Assembly (NCBI GenBank): GCA_031213475.1
Contig: JARUPZ010000019.1
Coordinates: 5,989,357 to 6,053,356 of the forward strand
Source of the DNA: Nereocystis luetkeana
Taxonomy: Eukaryota > Sar > Phaeophyceae > Laminariales > Laminariaceae
DNA length: 64,000 nucleotides
Direction: 5' to 3'
The notes under the pieces are model-generated. The model ran no database searches and was not told where the DNA came from. It saw only the letters and a program-made list of their open reading frames with translations. Positions 35,211-54,000 of the stretch are shown in pieces (the stretch's first letter is position 1; the number at the start of each line of letters is the position of its first letter). Made by a program: the position numbers and the translations under genes.

Positions 35211-35285
35211 ATAGTCATCCCAACGATGGTCATTCCAACGATAGTCACTCTAGCGATAGTCATTTCAACGATAGTCATTCCAACG
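35211..35285 (+). repeat. 15-bp minisatellite, right flank (five units)
   Basis: Five consecutive 15-mers: ATAGTCATCCCAACG, ATGGTCATTCCAACG, ATAGTCACTCTAGCG, ATAGTCATTTCAACG, ATAGTCATTCCAACG. They begin right at the AAT tail of the retroelement. Confidence 0.93.
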
Positions 35286-35289
35286 AACG

Positions 35290-36565
35290 AATGTGATGTG
35301 AGTGAAGTACTCATGGTCTCTTCATACGAAACAAAATGTCCCGAATCGTGTTTTTTTGTAGGGTATAACAGTAGTTTACCACTTATTAATCGTCACATAA
35401 CATATATATATACCAGGTACATAGCTTGAGACGGTAACGGATACTGGTACGATCCAACGATAGGATAGGATCTATCCTACCGGTACATATATATAAACTG
35501 TACGGTTGATCTATTATTGCGTGTATGAGACGAATATAGAGCTATTATATTGTCGGAAGGCAAGCATAGTAATACTACGAGTATAGAGCTGTAACCCAAC
35601 CCTAATAGCCCCACGCCAATCAGACCCAATCAACCAATCAACGATGGTTACCTCTGGTGTTGCACACAGAGTGTGTGTGTCAACCATTTTCTCGAATAGG
35701 TGCTGATATCACGATATCTCCAAAAAACGTGTTTTTTTGTTGTCCAGAACTAACTGCTGTCGAGAATCGTGTTTTTTTTTTGCGCCCGCTGGGAACAACG
35801 ATCAATTAATTATCAATACGTGCAAGAACAAAGCGATGCCCATCGCCGTCCCACCAAGGTTTCACACACCGGGCAGATAATCGATTCCCACTTCATGATC
35901 TAGCAAGCTAGATCTCGGCGTGGTCTATAACCGCTCCCAGCGCCGGCCTTAGCAGCTATACACCAGGTATTAGGTACCTACAGCCACCTGTCTGTGGGCG
36001 TGCACATGAATCTTCCTGCAGTCTTCACATCCATATAACACAGAATGCAGTCCGGGGTTCTCTGCGGCTGGCGGCACATACATATGTATGTGATGAGTTT
36101 TTTTTCGAACATGTACAGCAGAATGCGACGGAACGTATAATATCCATATATAGGAGCGTGTGCGTGTGTCGGAAGAGTACTACAGCAGTAGATTGATGAC
36201 AGGTACTGCCAACTATACCACCTCCCGATACAAAAGCATGTAGCGAACAAGGCATATGTATATCTATCTCTGCTTGGTGCGCGATCTTCCAACACATCCT
36301 GGGCTGCGTTATTTCTCAACACACCGGGTGGTTGATCATCCCAACACTCCACAACATCAGAGTAAAAAAAGTGGCCGAAACGTATCATTCGTAGGTCAGA
36401 GATCACAGAGAAGGCCGCATCCTCATCAAGAAGACAAGGGACGCGTGAGGCGATTCGCTCCAGCCTCTGAAGACGCCGCTCCACGCGCTGCTGGTGGTGG
36501 TGGAGGAGTACAACCAAATAAGGGCACCATGCGTCTCTCATCTTCTAGCTCGATGCAGCAACAAC
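35290..36565. other. No confident gene
   Basis: AT-rich. A minus-strand open stretch of 187 codons (36541-35978) begins next to MITE-1 copy 5. Its first 100 residues have protein-like composition (for example FGHFFYSDVVECWDDQPPGV), but no family is recognised. TACCAGGTA-type words occur at 35413 and 35953. Confidence 0.3.
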
Positions 36566-36674
36566 TATTACGCGGGACCATAGTTAATAGGACCAAATAT
36601 TGTTAGTAAAAATGTTTAAATATATAAGTTTGTATGTGTACCATAGGTCCTATTAACTATGGCCCCCCGTAATA
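36566..36674 (+). mobile_element. MITE-1 copy 5
   Basis: TATTACGCGGGACCATAGTT, AATAGGACCAAATATTG, inner AAATATATAAGTTTG, then GGTCCTATTAACTATGGCC and CCCCGTAATA. The flanks CAAC/AACT are suggestive of, but do not prove, a short target duplication. Confidence 0.93.
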
Positions 36675-37085
36675 ACTTTTTTTTTTTACCGGTCGTATGG
36701 ACAATTGGCATGTGCCCAATCTTTGAGAACCGAACAAAACATACATGATCCGCGACCCGACACTATCGGACATCGCTTGGCGAGGGCTCACCATGTTCTC
36801 AGCTCCAAGAAGTCTGGTGTGCCGGGGACGACCTCGCAACTAACTCGCACGCACGTATGTATTCATGTTCGGCTCTTTGCAGCTCCGGGCTCTGGGAGGC
36901 TCGCTGGGGTCTCTGGAGTCTCTTCTTTTATCGTACTTAAATAGGTTCAATCTTTGACGTACACCCGCTAAGAACGACGATAATAATATCCACCAAACGA
37001 GCCGTACTATTATTGAGGAGGCGTTCGACGCCAGGGGATAGGGGTGCACACGTTCAAGGCATCAGTGCATTACACAGTGCAGTCG

Positions 37086-37098
37086 TCCAGAGTCAGTG

Positions 37099-37129
<31 letters not shown>

Positions 37130-37140
37130 GCAGCAGGCGT
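37086..37140 (+). repeat. (CTA)n triplet tract
   Basis: CACTACTACTACTACTACTA preceded by TCAGTGCA direct repeats. It forms the outer flank of the large inverted repeat. Confidence 0.9.
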
Positions 37141-37149
37141 GTACATGAA

Positions 37150-37740
37150 GCGGTTGGTCTATTGACTACCTGGTACATGGTTTATACCACAACCAGGTAG
37201 CGTATTCCCTGCAACTTCCCGTGTTGTTTTGTTGAAGCCGCGACGGACAGCGGACGCAGCATGTCGCATCCACGATCGCGTGCTCGCTTATTCCTCGACC
37301 ATTCCTATACGCTACGTACTACAATAACTACTACTACTACTACAGTATACTGCAGCAGGCGTGTACATGAAGCTGGGAACGACAGTAGTAGTAGCAGTAG
37401 TAGTAGTAGTAGTAGTAGTAGTTATTGCAGTACGTAGCGTATAGGAATGGCCGAGGAATAAGCGAGCACGCGATCGTGGATGCGACATGCTGCGTCCGCT
37501 GTCCGTCGCGGCTTCAACGAAACAACACGCCTGCTGCTGCAGTAGTAGTAGTAGTAGTAGTAGTTATTGTAGTACGTAGCGTATAGGAATGGTCGAGGAA
37601 CAAGCGAGCACGCGATCGTGGATGCGACATGCTGCGTCCGCTGTCCGTCGCGGCTTCAACAAAACAACACGGGAAGTTGCAGGGAATACGCTACCTGGTT
37701 GTGGTATAAACCATGTACTGGTAGTCAATAGACCAACCGC
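37150..37740. repeat. Large inverted repeat (arms about 195 bp) with an extra half-copy in the loop
   Basis: Left arm 37150-37345 (GCGGTTGGTCTATTGACTAC, TTTATACCACAACCAGGTAG, TTGAAGCCGCGACGGACAGC, ACGATCGCGTGCTCGCTTAT, CTACGTACTACAATAAC) is the reverse complement of 37541-37740 with only a few mismatches. Each arm ends in a CTA/TAG triplet run on the loop side. The loop holds a second partial copy of the right-arm sequence (37422-37528). The transcript would form a long, near-perfect double-stranded stem. Confidence 0.93.
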
Positions 37741-37744
37741 ATAA

Positions 37745-39500
37745 CTGTTGTAGGAGAGTGGTACGTATGTAGGATCCGGGTAAAATAAGATATTTTTTAT
37801 AGGAAAAAAACAAAACAAAAAAAGCACATCAGCCGTGAGTTCAACCGATCGATCGATACTCAACTTTGCAACGCGTGCGTGGTACGCGTTTCCGTTAGTT
37901 CCCCCGCGATTGACTACTACTGGCCGGTGACGGCCTCCCCTGGATGCTATGCCAGGGTCGACGAGACGATAATACTTCAGGCTTGTTATTTTATACCAGT
38001 ACCAGGTATTTAAAACCTGGTAGTCGGTTTTTAGAACAACACTACTACTACACATCATTGTCGGATGGCAAGCATACTTAATACCAGGTAATAATAATTT
38101 CTCAAAATAATTTCCCTGTTGCTTTTATTTCTTTACTTCAGTACACACAACGGACAGGTTAGATCAGTTCCCCACTTCACAACCTAGATATTTTAGGGCA
38201 GATGGATCCCTGTGGTTTATATGATCTGCGCGATCTATGCCGAGTGGAACATGTGAGACGCCGCTCTACGTACCTAAGTAGCGCATACATATGTTTGATG
38301 TTCGATGTTTGCCGGACTCTGTATGACACGGCTCTTTGCACAACATAATATCGCAACGGATCTTGGATCTTGGATCTTGTGGTCGATCTTGAATTTTAAA
38401 CAATCGTACGTGTATCTTGATGTCGTGCACAAGTACAACAGCGCCACAACGGCACACACATCCACGAACTATCAGCACATCGACACCATTCATTGTGCCC
38501 CAAACAGTAGCTGGCTCCGGAGCACAGATCGGACAGATCATTCAGCGATCCCTCTTGCATGATCTAGACCGTCCAGGGCAGATCGATTCCTGATCTGCAT
38601 GATCTACGAGTTGCTCACGTCCCTGGGCGGGGAGCATATGACCTGCATGTGACATATTAATAGTACGCGTTTGGGGGGCTAAATCTGTACGACCCAGCTC
38701 TTATCGCCGAGTGGGGGCCGTATGATCTGCATGATCCAGCGCATAATATATGCTGCGTTGGATCTGAACTACGAACGAATACGAATAGATCCTGCACATA
38801 AAACGGCAGATACATTATTCAGGAGATCCACTGCTGCTGTAGATCATGATCTGCTTCATGTGCAAACTAACCAAACACCACGATGCCGGTGAGCCCCTCC
38901 AGAAACGAGGTTATTTCTCCATAAATTATGCCCTTCGTATGCCAACGGGTCGGTTCTCTCTCTACCCTGCACGCCCGTGGGCATAATAACAACACGCTGC
39001 TAGAACTCGGTGTTGGCAAATGTAAGGACCCTTTGGGAAGTGATTTGGGTTGCCCAAACGGTCCTTTACATTTCCGGACAGAATAGAAACTTGATATATG
39101 AATGTTCCACACGCCCGGCAGATAGATCATGATCTGTGTCGACATCATCTAGATCCTGCTACAACCTGCCGTTCTGAGGTGCGGTGAAGGATCTGTATAC
39201 GAATTATTAGTTTATCTCCAACCGAAGAAACGTGTCCTAATACTGTGTAGTACGTCGTACGTAGATCAAAGAGACAACAGATCACGCAACCATATATATC
39301 TGCCCTGAATGATCTACAGCAGGCCAGCACGCAGTAGGAATAGATGACCCGTCCGATGTGTTAAAAGGTCTTTAGAAAGTCACCCATGTTTAGGGGGGGG
39401 GGGAATTACCGGGAATTTGTATGGAAAGTTTTTCCAGTCGTCGAAGGGTTACTCTTGCGGTAAAATGTACGAGTACACGAGTAAAAAGTTTTATTTTTCA
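37745..39500. other. No recognisable gene
   Basis: AT-rich with many GATCTGCATGATC and ATGATCTGC words between 38150 and 39330. A short inverted repeat (CAAATGTAAGGACC / GGTCCTTTACATTTCC) at 39015-39080 resembles 23025-23095, a probable second hairpin-MITE family. G9 at 39395. Confidence 0.45.
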
Positions 39501-40340
39501 AAGGTAAGTTTTTACACTGGTATTAGTTGGCGTCTTCTCGTTGACCGACATCCGTCAACCGATTCGCTATGATAGCAAGGCTTTCGACAGGGCCACCGGA
39601 AGCCACCACCGCGCACGTCACGCTTTCGCTATGCAGTACATACTGCGTGGAAAGTCGTGAAAAAAAGTTTGAAAAAGACAACCTCAAAGCCGCCGGCCGT
39701 TCTATCATACTAGCAGCCGGTGTGGTATATGATAGATACGCAGATTTTCCAAGCAAGCATCCCCCCCCTGCCGCTTGCCTCCCCGTTCCGAGAGACTCGT
39801 CAGTCAGTGCACAATCTCTCGCCACGACAAAACGCCTTTTCCACTGTCGAAACCACATCGGTATATACCGTTTTACAGAAAGGCATACTCGTACAGTAGT
39901 CCTTGTGCACGCATGATAGGATACGATACGAACCCCCCCCCTACGATTTTCTTCCTGTGTACACGGTGGACGCAAAGAGTCCCCCACCAGCCTAGAAACA
40001 CGTTTGCACCCTCCCCCCCCTCCGCCCCGCCTCCTTCCCCTAAAACTACTCCTGTATCGCGGCACAAAAACACAACACGCGCACGCACATATACATGTAC
40101 ACTTACGATAATAACCAAAAAATAAACCTATCAGCCTGCCCCCACACGGCTACATGGATTCCTATCACGAGCTGCTCAGCACGATCAGCGGACAGGGGAG
40201 GGCGGCGACTACCGAGAGAATGCTCTAAGGGTGAGGGGCATGGATGGGTGGGCCCCAAGGCGGCCCAAAGGTGGAGCAAGGCGCCCCCAAACCAGGGGCG
40301 ACACTCCCCCGCCAAAAAGCACACACACAAACACGTACGC
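39501..40340. other. No confident gene; region 3' of the MYST gene
   Basis: Overlapping open stretches on both strands (39523-40065 minus, 39569-39916 plus) have no recognised domain. An exon-like plus frame at 39540-39655 (YDSKAFDRATG) is too short to classify. The MYST 3' UTR should extend into 40691-40450 or beyond. Confidence 0.3.
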
Positions 40341-40347
40341 TATATAC

Positions 40348-40452
40348 TGGAGCAACAGCAGCAGCAGCAGCGCCACCGCCACCAGCAGCAGTACGAGCAG
40401 CAGCAGCAGCAACAGCAGCAGCAACAGCAGCAGCAACAGCAGCAGCAGCAGA
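40348..40452 (+). repeat. (CAG)n tract
   Basis: CAGCAGCAGCAGCAG with CAA and CGC interruptions, about 100 bases, 240 bases past the MYST stop. All three frames are open; no gene context for poly-Gln. Confidence 0.92.
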
Positions 40453-40691
40453 CTTGCGTACGTGTCTAATATTCCACACTCTCGCACACAGAAGAGCACG
40501 CTCAGTTGTGGTAGCGCCCGCGCCGTAAAAAGGGAACACACACAACAAACACGCGCGTACGCAACATGCCCACGCCCTTCTTAGAAAAAGCCTGCGCGAG
40601 CGCCGGATGGAAACCCCGCGCGGGGCGGGGCGAGGGATGGGGCGAGCGGCGGGGGGAGAGCGGATGGCCCTTATGAAAATCAGAGCATCAA

Positions 40692-48066
<7,375 letters not shown>

Positions 48067-50307
48067 CTGCCGTTTCGGGTTGATTGCGTTGATTTTTGCG
48101 GGTGATTTGGTCGGTTAGTTGATCGTTTTGTATGGATAGGATGGTTGGTCGGTTGGTTGGTTGGCTGGTTGGTTGATAGTTTGAGGCTAATGTCAGGGGG
48201 GTTTTGGTTTTTGGTTGAAATTGAAACGTTCCAGAGGTTGGACAGATCACGATCTACTACAGAAAAGTTATTTAGATAGAATAGATCCTAATTAACTTCC
48301 CGTTTTGAGATGATTGTCGAGGACCCTGTATGACGACGAAGGAGGAGGGAGACAGAGCGTTGACGAGCGGGGAAGAGACGGATTGAACTCACCCCGCGCG
48401 ATAATTTTTGTTTTTTAGATCAGAGCCGCAAGTGCGAGGAGCATTTCGTTTTTGGGACGGGGAGAAGGGGAACCGGCTGGAAGGGAGTGGCAGCGAGAGC
48501 CCGTGCGAAGAAGCGGGCCGATTGGGCTGAGGCGGCCATGGAGAACGGCAGCAGGACGGCACGCGGAGACCCACGACCAGCGCATGCACCATCAAGAGAG
48601 CAGCAGTCATCGTTTTTTTCAGGATTTTTTTACGAGGCAGTAGCATGTACCTGTTACGTACGTCACTGTTTTTTTGTAGGGTTGGCGAGTTGTATACCCT
48701 TCATCCGGATGACCCCCGCAATTATCAGGGACGTGGTGTCATAGCTACTGCTGTATAGTTGTGCTGCACCGTTTGTCAGAGAGGCCGGGAAGACATGGCG
48801 ATCGTTGATATCTGTATGGTGGTTTCAGGTTCGATTGTTCTTTTTTCCCCTACACGTCCAGGTGACCGTCACTCTAACAGCACCTCAGCCAAGCAGGCGT
48901 GTTCCTCTATGTGTTCACGACTACCGTGCGTTTCGTACATACGGGTGCAGGCAGGACTCCAGACAGCAACAGCGGTAGTCAGTATGCCACGAGTTGGTGA
49001 GTCGTGGGAACGGGAGGAACTCTATGCTGTAGTTGAGTGGATACGCGAGGCCATGTGTTATTACAGTTCAGGCTGCACATTGATTTTATTTCATGTGTGC
49101 GTCTTCTTCGTGTCGTGTACCAGGTACCAGCGCCAGGTATTTTTTTAGGTGGGAGCGTCGTGCTTCCCAGCCGATTTATACCAGGTACCACTGGTATACC
49201 TTAATGATTTTTCGGATAAGCGTTCGTAGGGCCGCAGCACCTTCGTGTGACAAACGGACTCCTTTGTGAATGGGAGAACAAGAGCAACAGCAACCTTCCG
49301 CCTAACCACGCCGCCGCTCATACGATCAAGGGGGGGCAAATTCGTAGTGTATGCCTACCCGGGTACCTGGGTACCCGTGTCCGCCGGGGCCCGGGTACCC
49401 GGTTCCGGCTCCGGCTCACCCCCACCCCCCCCCCCCCCCCACCCGGTCGGGTATCCAGTTCAAAATTTGGAGGCCGGGGTGCAACCCTAGACGACCTGGA
49501 ACCACGGCTTGACCAGAAGATCGCCGAGGGGAAAAACCTCCAGGCACCCATGGTACGGAAAGTAAAGGTGATGATCAACAACAACATCAACAACAACAGG
49601 CTGAACAAGAGAGCACGGTATGCAAGCAACTGCGACGTCCCTTTCGATCCATCGCTGACTACGTGCCCTCAGCGTCCCCCGCAACGCGTTCCGCACAGCA
49701 GTGGGCTTCAGCTCGCCGCTCGCCATGTGCCAACAACACAAAGCAGAGACAGAGAGGCCGTTTCGGCGCCCTTTGTGCGATGATGACCAAAGATGAGACC
49801 GGTCTTCCCGGGCGCGTCAAGGCCTCTTTTCTCCTTAACATACTTATTTTAGTATTGGGGAGCGGTCAGTCAAGGGGTCAAACCGCGGTCTCTTGGCATC
49901 TTTGATGATGAGCGAAGGGAAACAATGTGAGAAAGGTTGGTTTACCTGAGGCGGGCCGTCATTCTCCACTTTCGTTTCTCCGCCCTCCATTAGCACCTCT
50001 AGCGACGCCGGCTTCGACGAAGAAGCTCTATGGTGAGGCATCTTCCCGTTGTGGTACCCTCGCCCGGCGTCCTGTCTATGTGAAAACCCACCTCTGGCCG
50101 CACCACGCGTCGCGCCCAACGAGCGGTCTCGCTATGACCCCCTATCTAAAACGCCTCTGAATGTCACTACAACATTCCGTGTGTAGTTTTGGGACTGTTA
50201 TGATCGCGCTCTCGGTCTCCCATTCTGACTCTCTGATCGAACGACACATGAGAGGTAGGACCATGCGCGCCCGTGATCGTCGAAATCGTCCCCACGACCG
50301 AACCAAA
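48067..50307. promoter_or_regulatory. Divergent region between the MYST and NAGS genes
   Basis: 2.2 kb between the first assigned exons of two head-to-head genes; it must contain the missing MYST 5' exon and both promoters. Seen here: GGTT/GGTTGGTTGG repeats at 48140-48175; TACCAGGTA-type words at 49121-49195; a GGTACC/GGGTACCCG-rich palindromic cluster with a C16 run at 49360-49440; and a plus-strand open stretch to 49783 with a charged segment (TLDDLEPRLDQKIAEGKNLQ) that I cannot classify. No TATA or initiator can be assigned with confidence. Confidence 0.5.
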
Positions 50308-51051
50308 ATGCAGAATTTCTACCCCTCGGCTAATGCACGGGTGCTAACCGCCGTTGCGGTATTGTTGGCCCAGCTGCCCTATGCAGCCGCCTTTGCGGGG
50401 ATGCCCTCCATCTGGGTTCCTCGACGAGGAGGGCCCATACGGAGCAGCAGCAGCAGCAGCAACAGCGGTAGCAGCGGCAGCAGCAGCACTCGTAGCAGCA
50501 GTAGCAGCATGCCGCGCTCCCACCACCACCACCACCACCACCCCCGTCGAAGCCACCACGCTCAACATCACCACAGAGCTGCTGGTGCAGTGTTGGTGCC
50601 AATCGGCGTCGCGTGTCCTCGTGCAGCAGCGGCAGTGCCAAGGCTGTGCCTGGGAGCGGTCAGCGAAGACGGCAGCAACAACAGCGACCAACGAGACCAA
50701 AGCTCTCTACATGGCCGTTGGCCTATCGCGGGTGCCTCAACGACAACGACCGCTGCCCTGCCCGTGAACGGCGAAGCAGGGGCACGGGAGGGTTCGGTGC
50801 CACCCGTAGTAGGCGACATCAGACGAGAATCTCTAGACACGCTGCGCGTCCGGCACCGGTCAGAAGAGGGCGATGCGAAGGTCGAGCGAGACTCCCCGCG
50901 AGGCAACTTCGTGGAGCTCTTCCGCGGGTGCGCCCCCTACATCCGAGCCCACCTCGGGGCCGTGATGGTGGTACACATGGGAGGCGAGGTGCTCGACGAC
51001 CCGGGCTTCGTGAGCCTCATGGACGATCTCGGTCTGCTCAGCCTACTGGGG
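50308..51051 (+). CDS. NAGS: NAGS exon 1: plastid presequence and start of kinase-like domain
   Basis: 248 codons. The hydrophobic stretch VLTAVAVLLAQLPYAAAFAG ends in an ASAFAP-like site with Phe at the likely +1 position. There follow poly-Ser runs and a run of seven His. The conserved domain starts near FVELFRGCAPYIRAHLGAVM and runs to GLLSLLG. The donor is GTGAGC in phase 0. Confidence 0.9.
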
Positions 51052-54000
51052 GTGAGCGGCAGGACTTGTAATCTTGTGATACGGCATGTTGTTGCTGCTG
51101 CCATGATATTGCGCTGTTTGTTATTGTTGTTGACGTTGTTGCCGTTGTTCTTCATGGTGGGAGATGTTTGCGTCTTGCTGCGTGGATGCGACGTTCGTTG
51201 TGGACTATTCCTATAGTCGACCCCGTTTTTCGACGTGGGGGGGGGGAGGGGCGCGGGGTTGGATTGGGTGGCAAAACGGGCGAAAAACGTTGTCTCGTAC
51301 CGTGGTCCCGGCGAGCGGCAGGCGCTAAGACAACAACGTTATATCTAAAAAGAGCACTGCTGCAGCTCCTGCTACTGCTGTAGTACCTGTCTGCCGTCTG
51401 CCCGTTGCAGGCCTACGAGGTACCAGTACACCACGTGCAGCAGTACCTCGTACTAGGTACCCTGGCATGTCCGGGTATCTCATTACTAGCATATATACTT
51501 GCATACTTCGTGTACTCGTAGGTTGATGGTACCTGGGGTATAGTATATACCAGGTATAGAACAAAAAGTAACAGGTACCTGGTATCTCCCTAGGATAGGG
51601 AATCAGGACGGACGCTGGGCGTACTGCTGTAGTTGGGTGGAAATAGAAATAACGGTTCATGTGAAGGCAACACCCAAACAAAAACTGTTTTAACAATACG
51701 ATAACTATTAACGATGTACTGCTGTAGTATCTCCATGTTGTAGTTTCGTGACCACGTAACTTGTACCAGGTATCTCTCTAGGATTGAAGAGTCGGCACGG
51801 ACACTGGTTGTGCTGCATGTCGGCGGATAGAAAGAACTACTCTGTTTCATGCATGTGCAGAACACACCACATAGAGTTGTTGTTGATGTTGTTGTTGTCC
51901 TCCCGTCCTCACATTCGAGTCAATAAGTCCGTGGTCACACGAAAGTGCTGAAGCCCCAGGAAGATCCGACGAATCATGAAAAAAACAAAGAAAAATCGAC
52001 TGGGGAGCACGACGCTTCCCACGTGAACAAATACAAGAGACGAAGAAGGCGCACACAAGATTAAATCAATCAATGTGCAAACTGAACTTCAAGTAACATG
52101 GATCCACTCAACTACACTCAACACTGCTTTACAGCATAGAGTTGCCCCCGTTCCCACAACTCACCCACTCGTGGCTACTGACTACCGACTTACAGCGGTT
52201 GCTGTCTGGAGTGCTGCCTGCACCGTACGAAACGCACGGTAGTCGTGAACACAGAAAGGAACACGCCTGTTGTCTGGGGTGCTGTCAGAGTGACGACGAC
52301 TCGCGGACATGCAGTGAAAAAGGAGCAATCGCACTGCTGCTGTAGCAGAGCAAAATGTTAAAAGTATTTACGTAACTGTTACATGAATGGGCCATGAAAC
52401 TCAGAATGCATTTGGACCATTTATTTCAGCAGGAACGATCACGCATCACACATACCGAGTAACCAACCAATGGCCAGCCACAGCAGCATCCCGAGCCAGC
52501 CGAACCAAGCTACCAGGTGGAGTCTTTCCAACCACAACATCAATGCCGGCCGAGTCCACCTAAAGTCTTAAGAGCATCCAAGCACTGACCTTGGGGTTGA
52601 GGTTAGTACTAGGGTTCGGGTCGGAGGGTTGGCTTTAGGCGCCGAGCATAAAACCTCCGTAAATATTCACTTGTTGTTGTTGTTCTCACATTAACTCACA
52701 ATACAATGCAGTCCGTGGTCGCAGGACAGGCTCCAATAACTCTGGAGTGGAAGAAATACCTCAAGTAAAACAGAGGCAAAAACAAAAAACAAGCATACGC
52801 ACTCCACCACTGCGGACACCAGGGAAGCAAAAAGGAGACGATTAATAGCAGACAAAAACCTAAAAAAGAAGATGAAGCGAAGCAAAAAAACAAAACAAAA
52901 TTAAAACAGAAGCAGATAGCAAAACGCAAAAAAAAAGGCAAAACTATCAAGGTGTGACCACACCTCGACACTGCCCACTGCTACTGTGCTTACTGCCTAC
53001 ATACGTGGCAATGTAGTATCTCTGTGGCGTAGCTTTGTAATCACATAACTCGTATTTCTTCTAGGGTTGAAGAATCGGCACGGACACCGGTTGTTCTGGA
53101 TGTCGACAGGTAGAAAGAACGGTTTAGTGTGAAGAGCACACACACCTCAACACTGCTGTTGTTGTAAAACGCGAATGGGGTCGCAACGTTCCAACGAGGT
53201 TGGGGTAGTTCCGCTGTCGGGGGAAGAACGCCGTAATTCAGCCATGTTTCGGCCGACAAGTGCTTTACCCTCTACTCGTACCCTTACACAAGGTAGCACG
53301 CGTCACCCATCGGTGCGAGTACGTACCTGGTACGTACGTACTCTGAGGAATGTGTCCTGGGATGTGCCCTGTGATGTGTTCTTGCAGCTTGGGGCTTGGA
53401 GGCGTGAAAAGAGTGCAGTAGCAGCGACAGCAGTGAGCTTCGCGCGTGTTTTTTCGAGAGAGAGGCAGGCGAACGATTAATAGCACGGGGGACCATAATC
53501 GTAAATACGACCAAAAGTTGTTGCGGCAGTAAACATAGCGAAGTATACAGGTTTTATATATGTGTACCGTAGCTCCTATTTAGTATTGTTGTTGTTGTTG
53601 TTGTTGTCTTCACATTTACTCGTCCTTTCCACACAGCTTCATCAGTACACCCAGTGTCCGTCATAATTCCCTATCCTAGGGAGACACTGATTTTGTGGTC
53701 ACAGACTGTGAGACAGAGGAAGACCGAAAATAAAAAATAAATCGCAAATTCAAGTGCCAGCAAGTGCAATGTCAGCGTACCGGGTACGAGAACACAACAA
53801 CACAAGCAAGACCGGGAAAAGAAGAGCATAAAGACAATTAAACAACGTATGCTCCCCCGTAATAGCACGATTTGATGGTACAGCAGTAGTCAGTATACAT
53901 GAATATGATGGCTTGATAACATGCGATGCCGTTTCTTGCTCTCTTGTCTTTCTGGGCCCGTCTTTGTTTCTTCGTCGTGGGAGGACGCGGGGGGCATGAT

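Noticed and set aside
48389-48646. Candidate first exon of the MYST gene (85 codons on the minus strand)
   Set aside because: No recognisable residues and no donor that joins in phase to the chromo-barrel exon with confidence; left unassigned.
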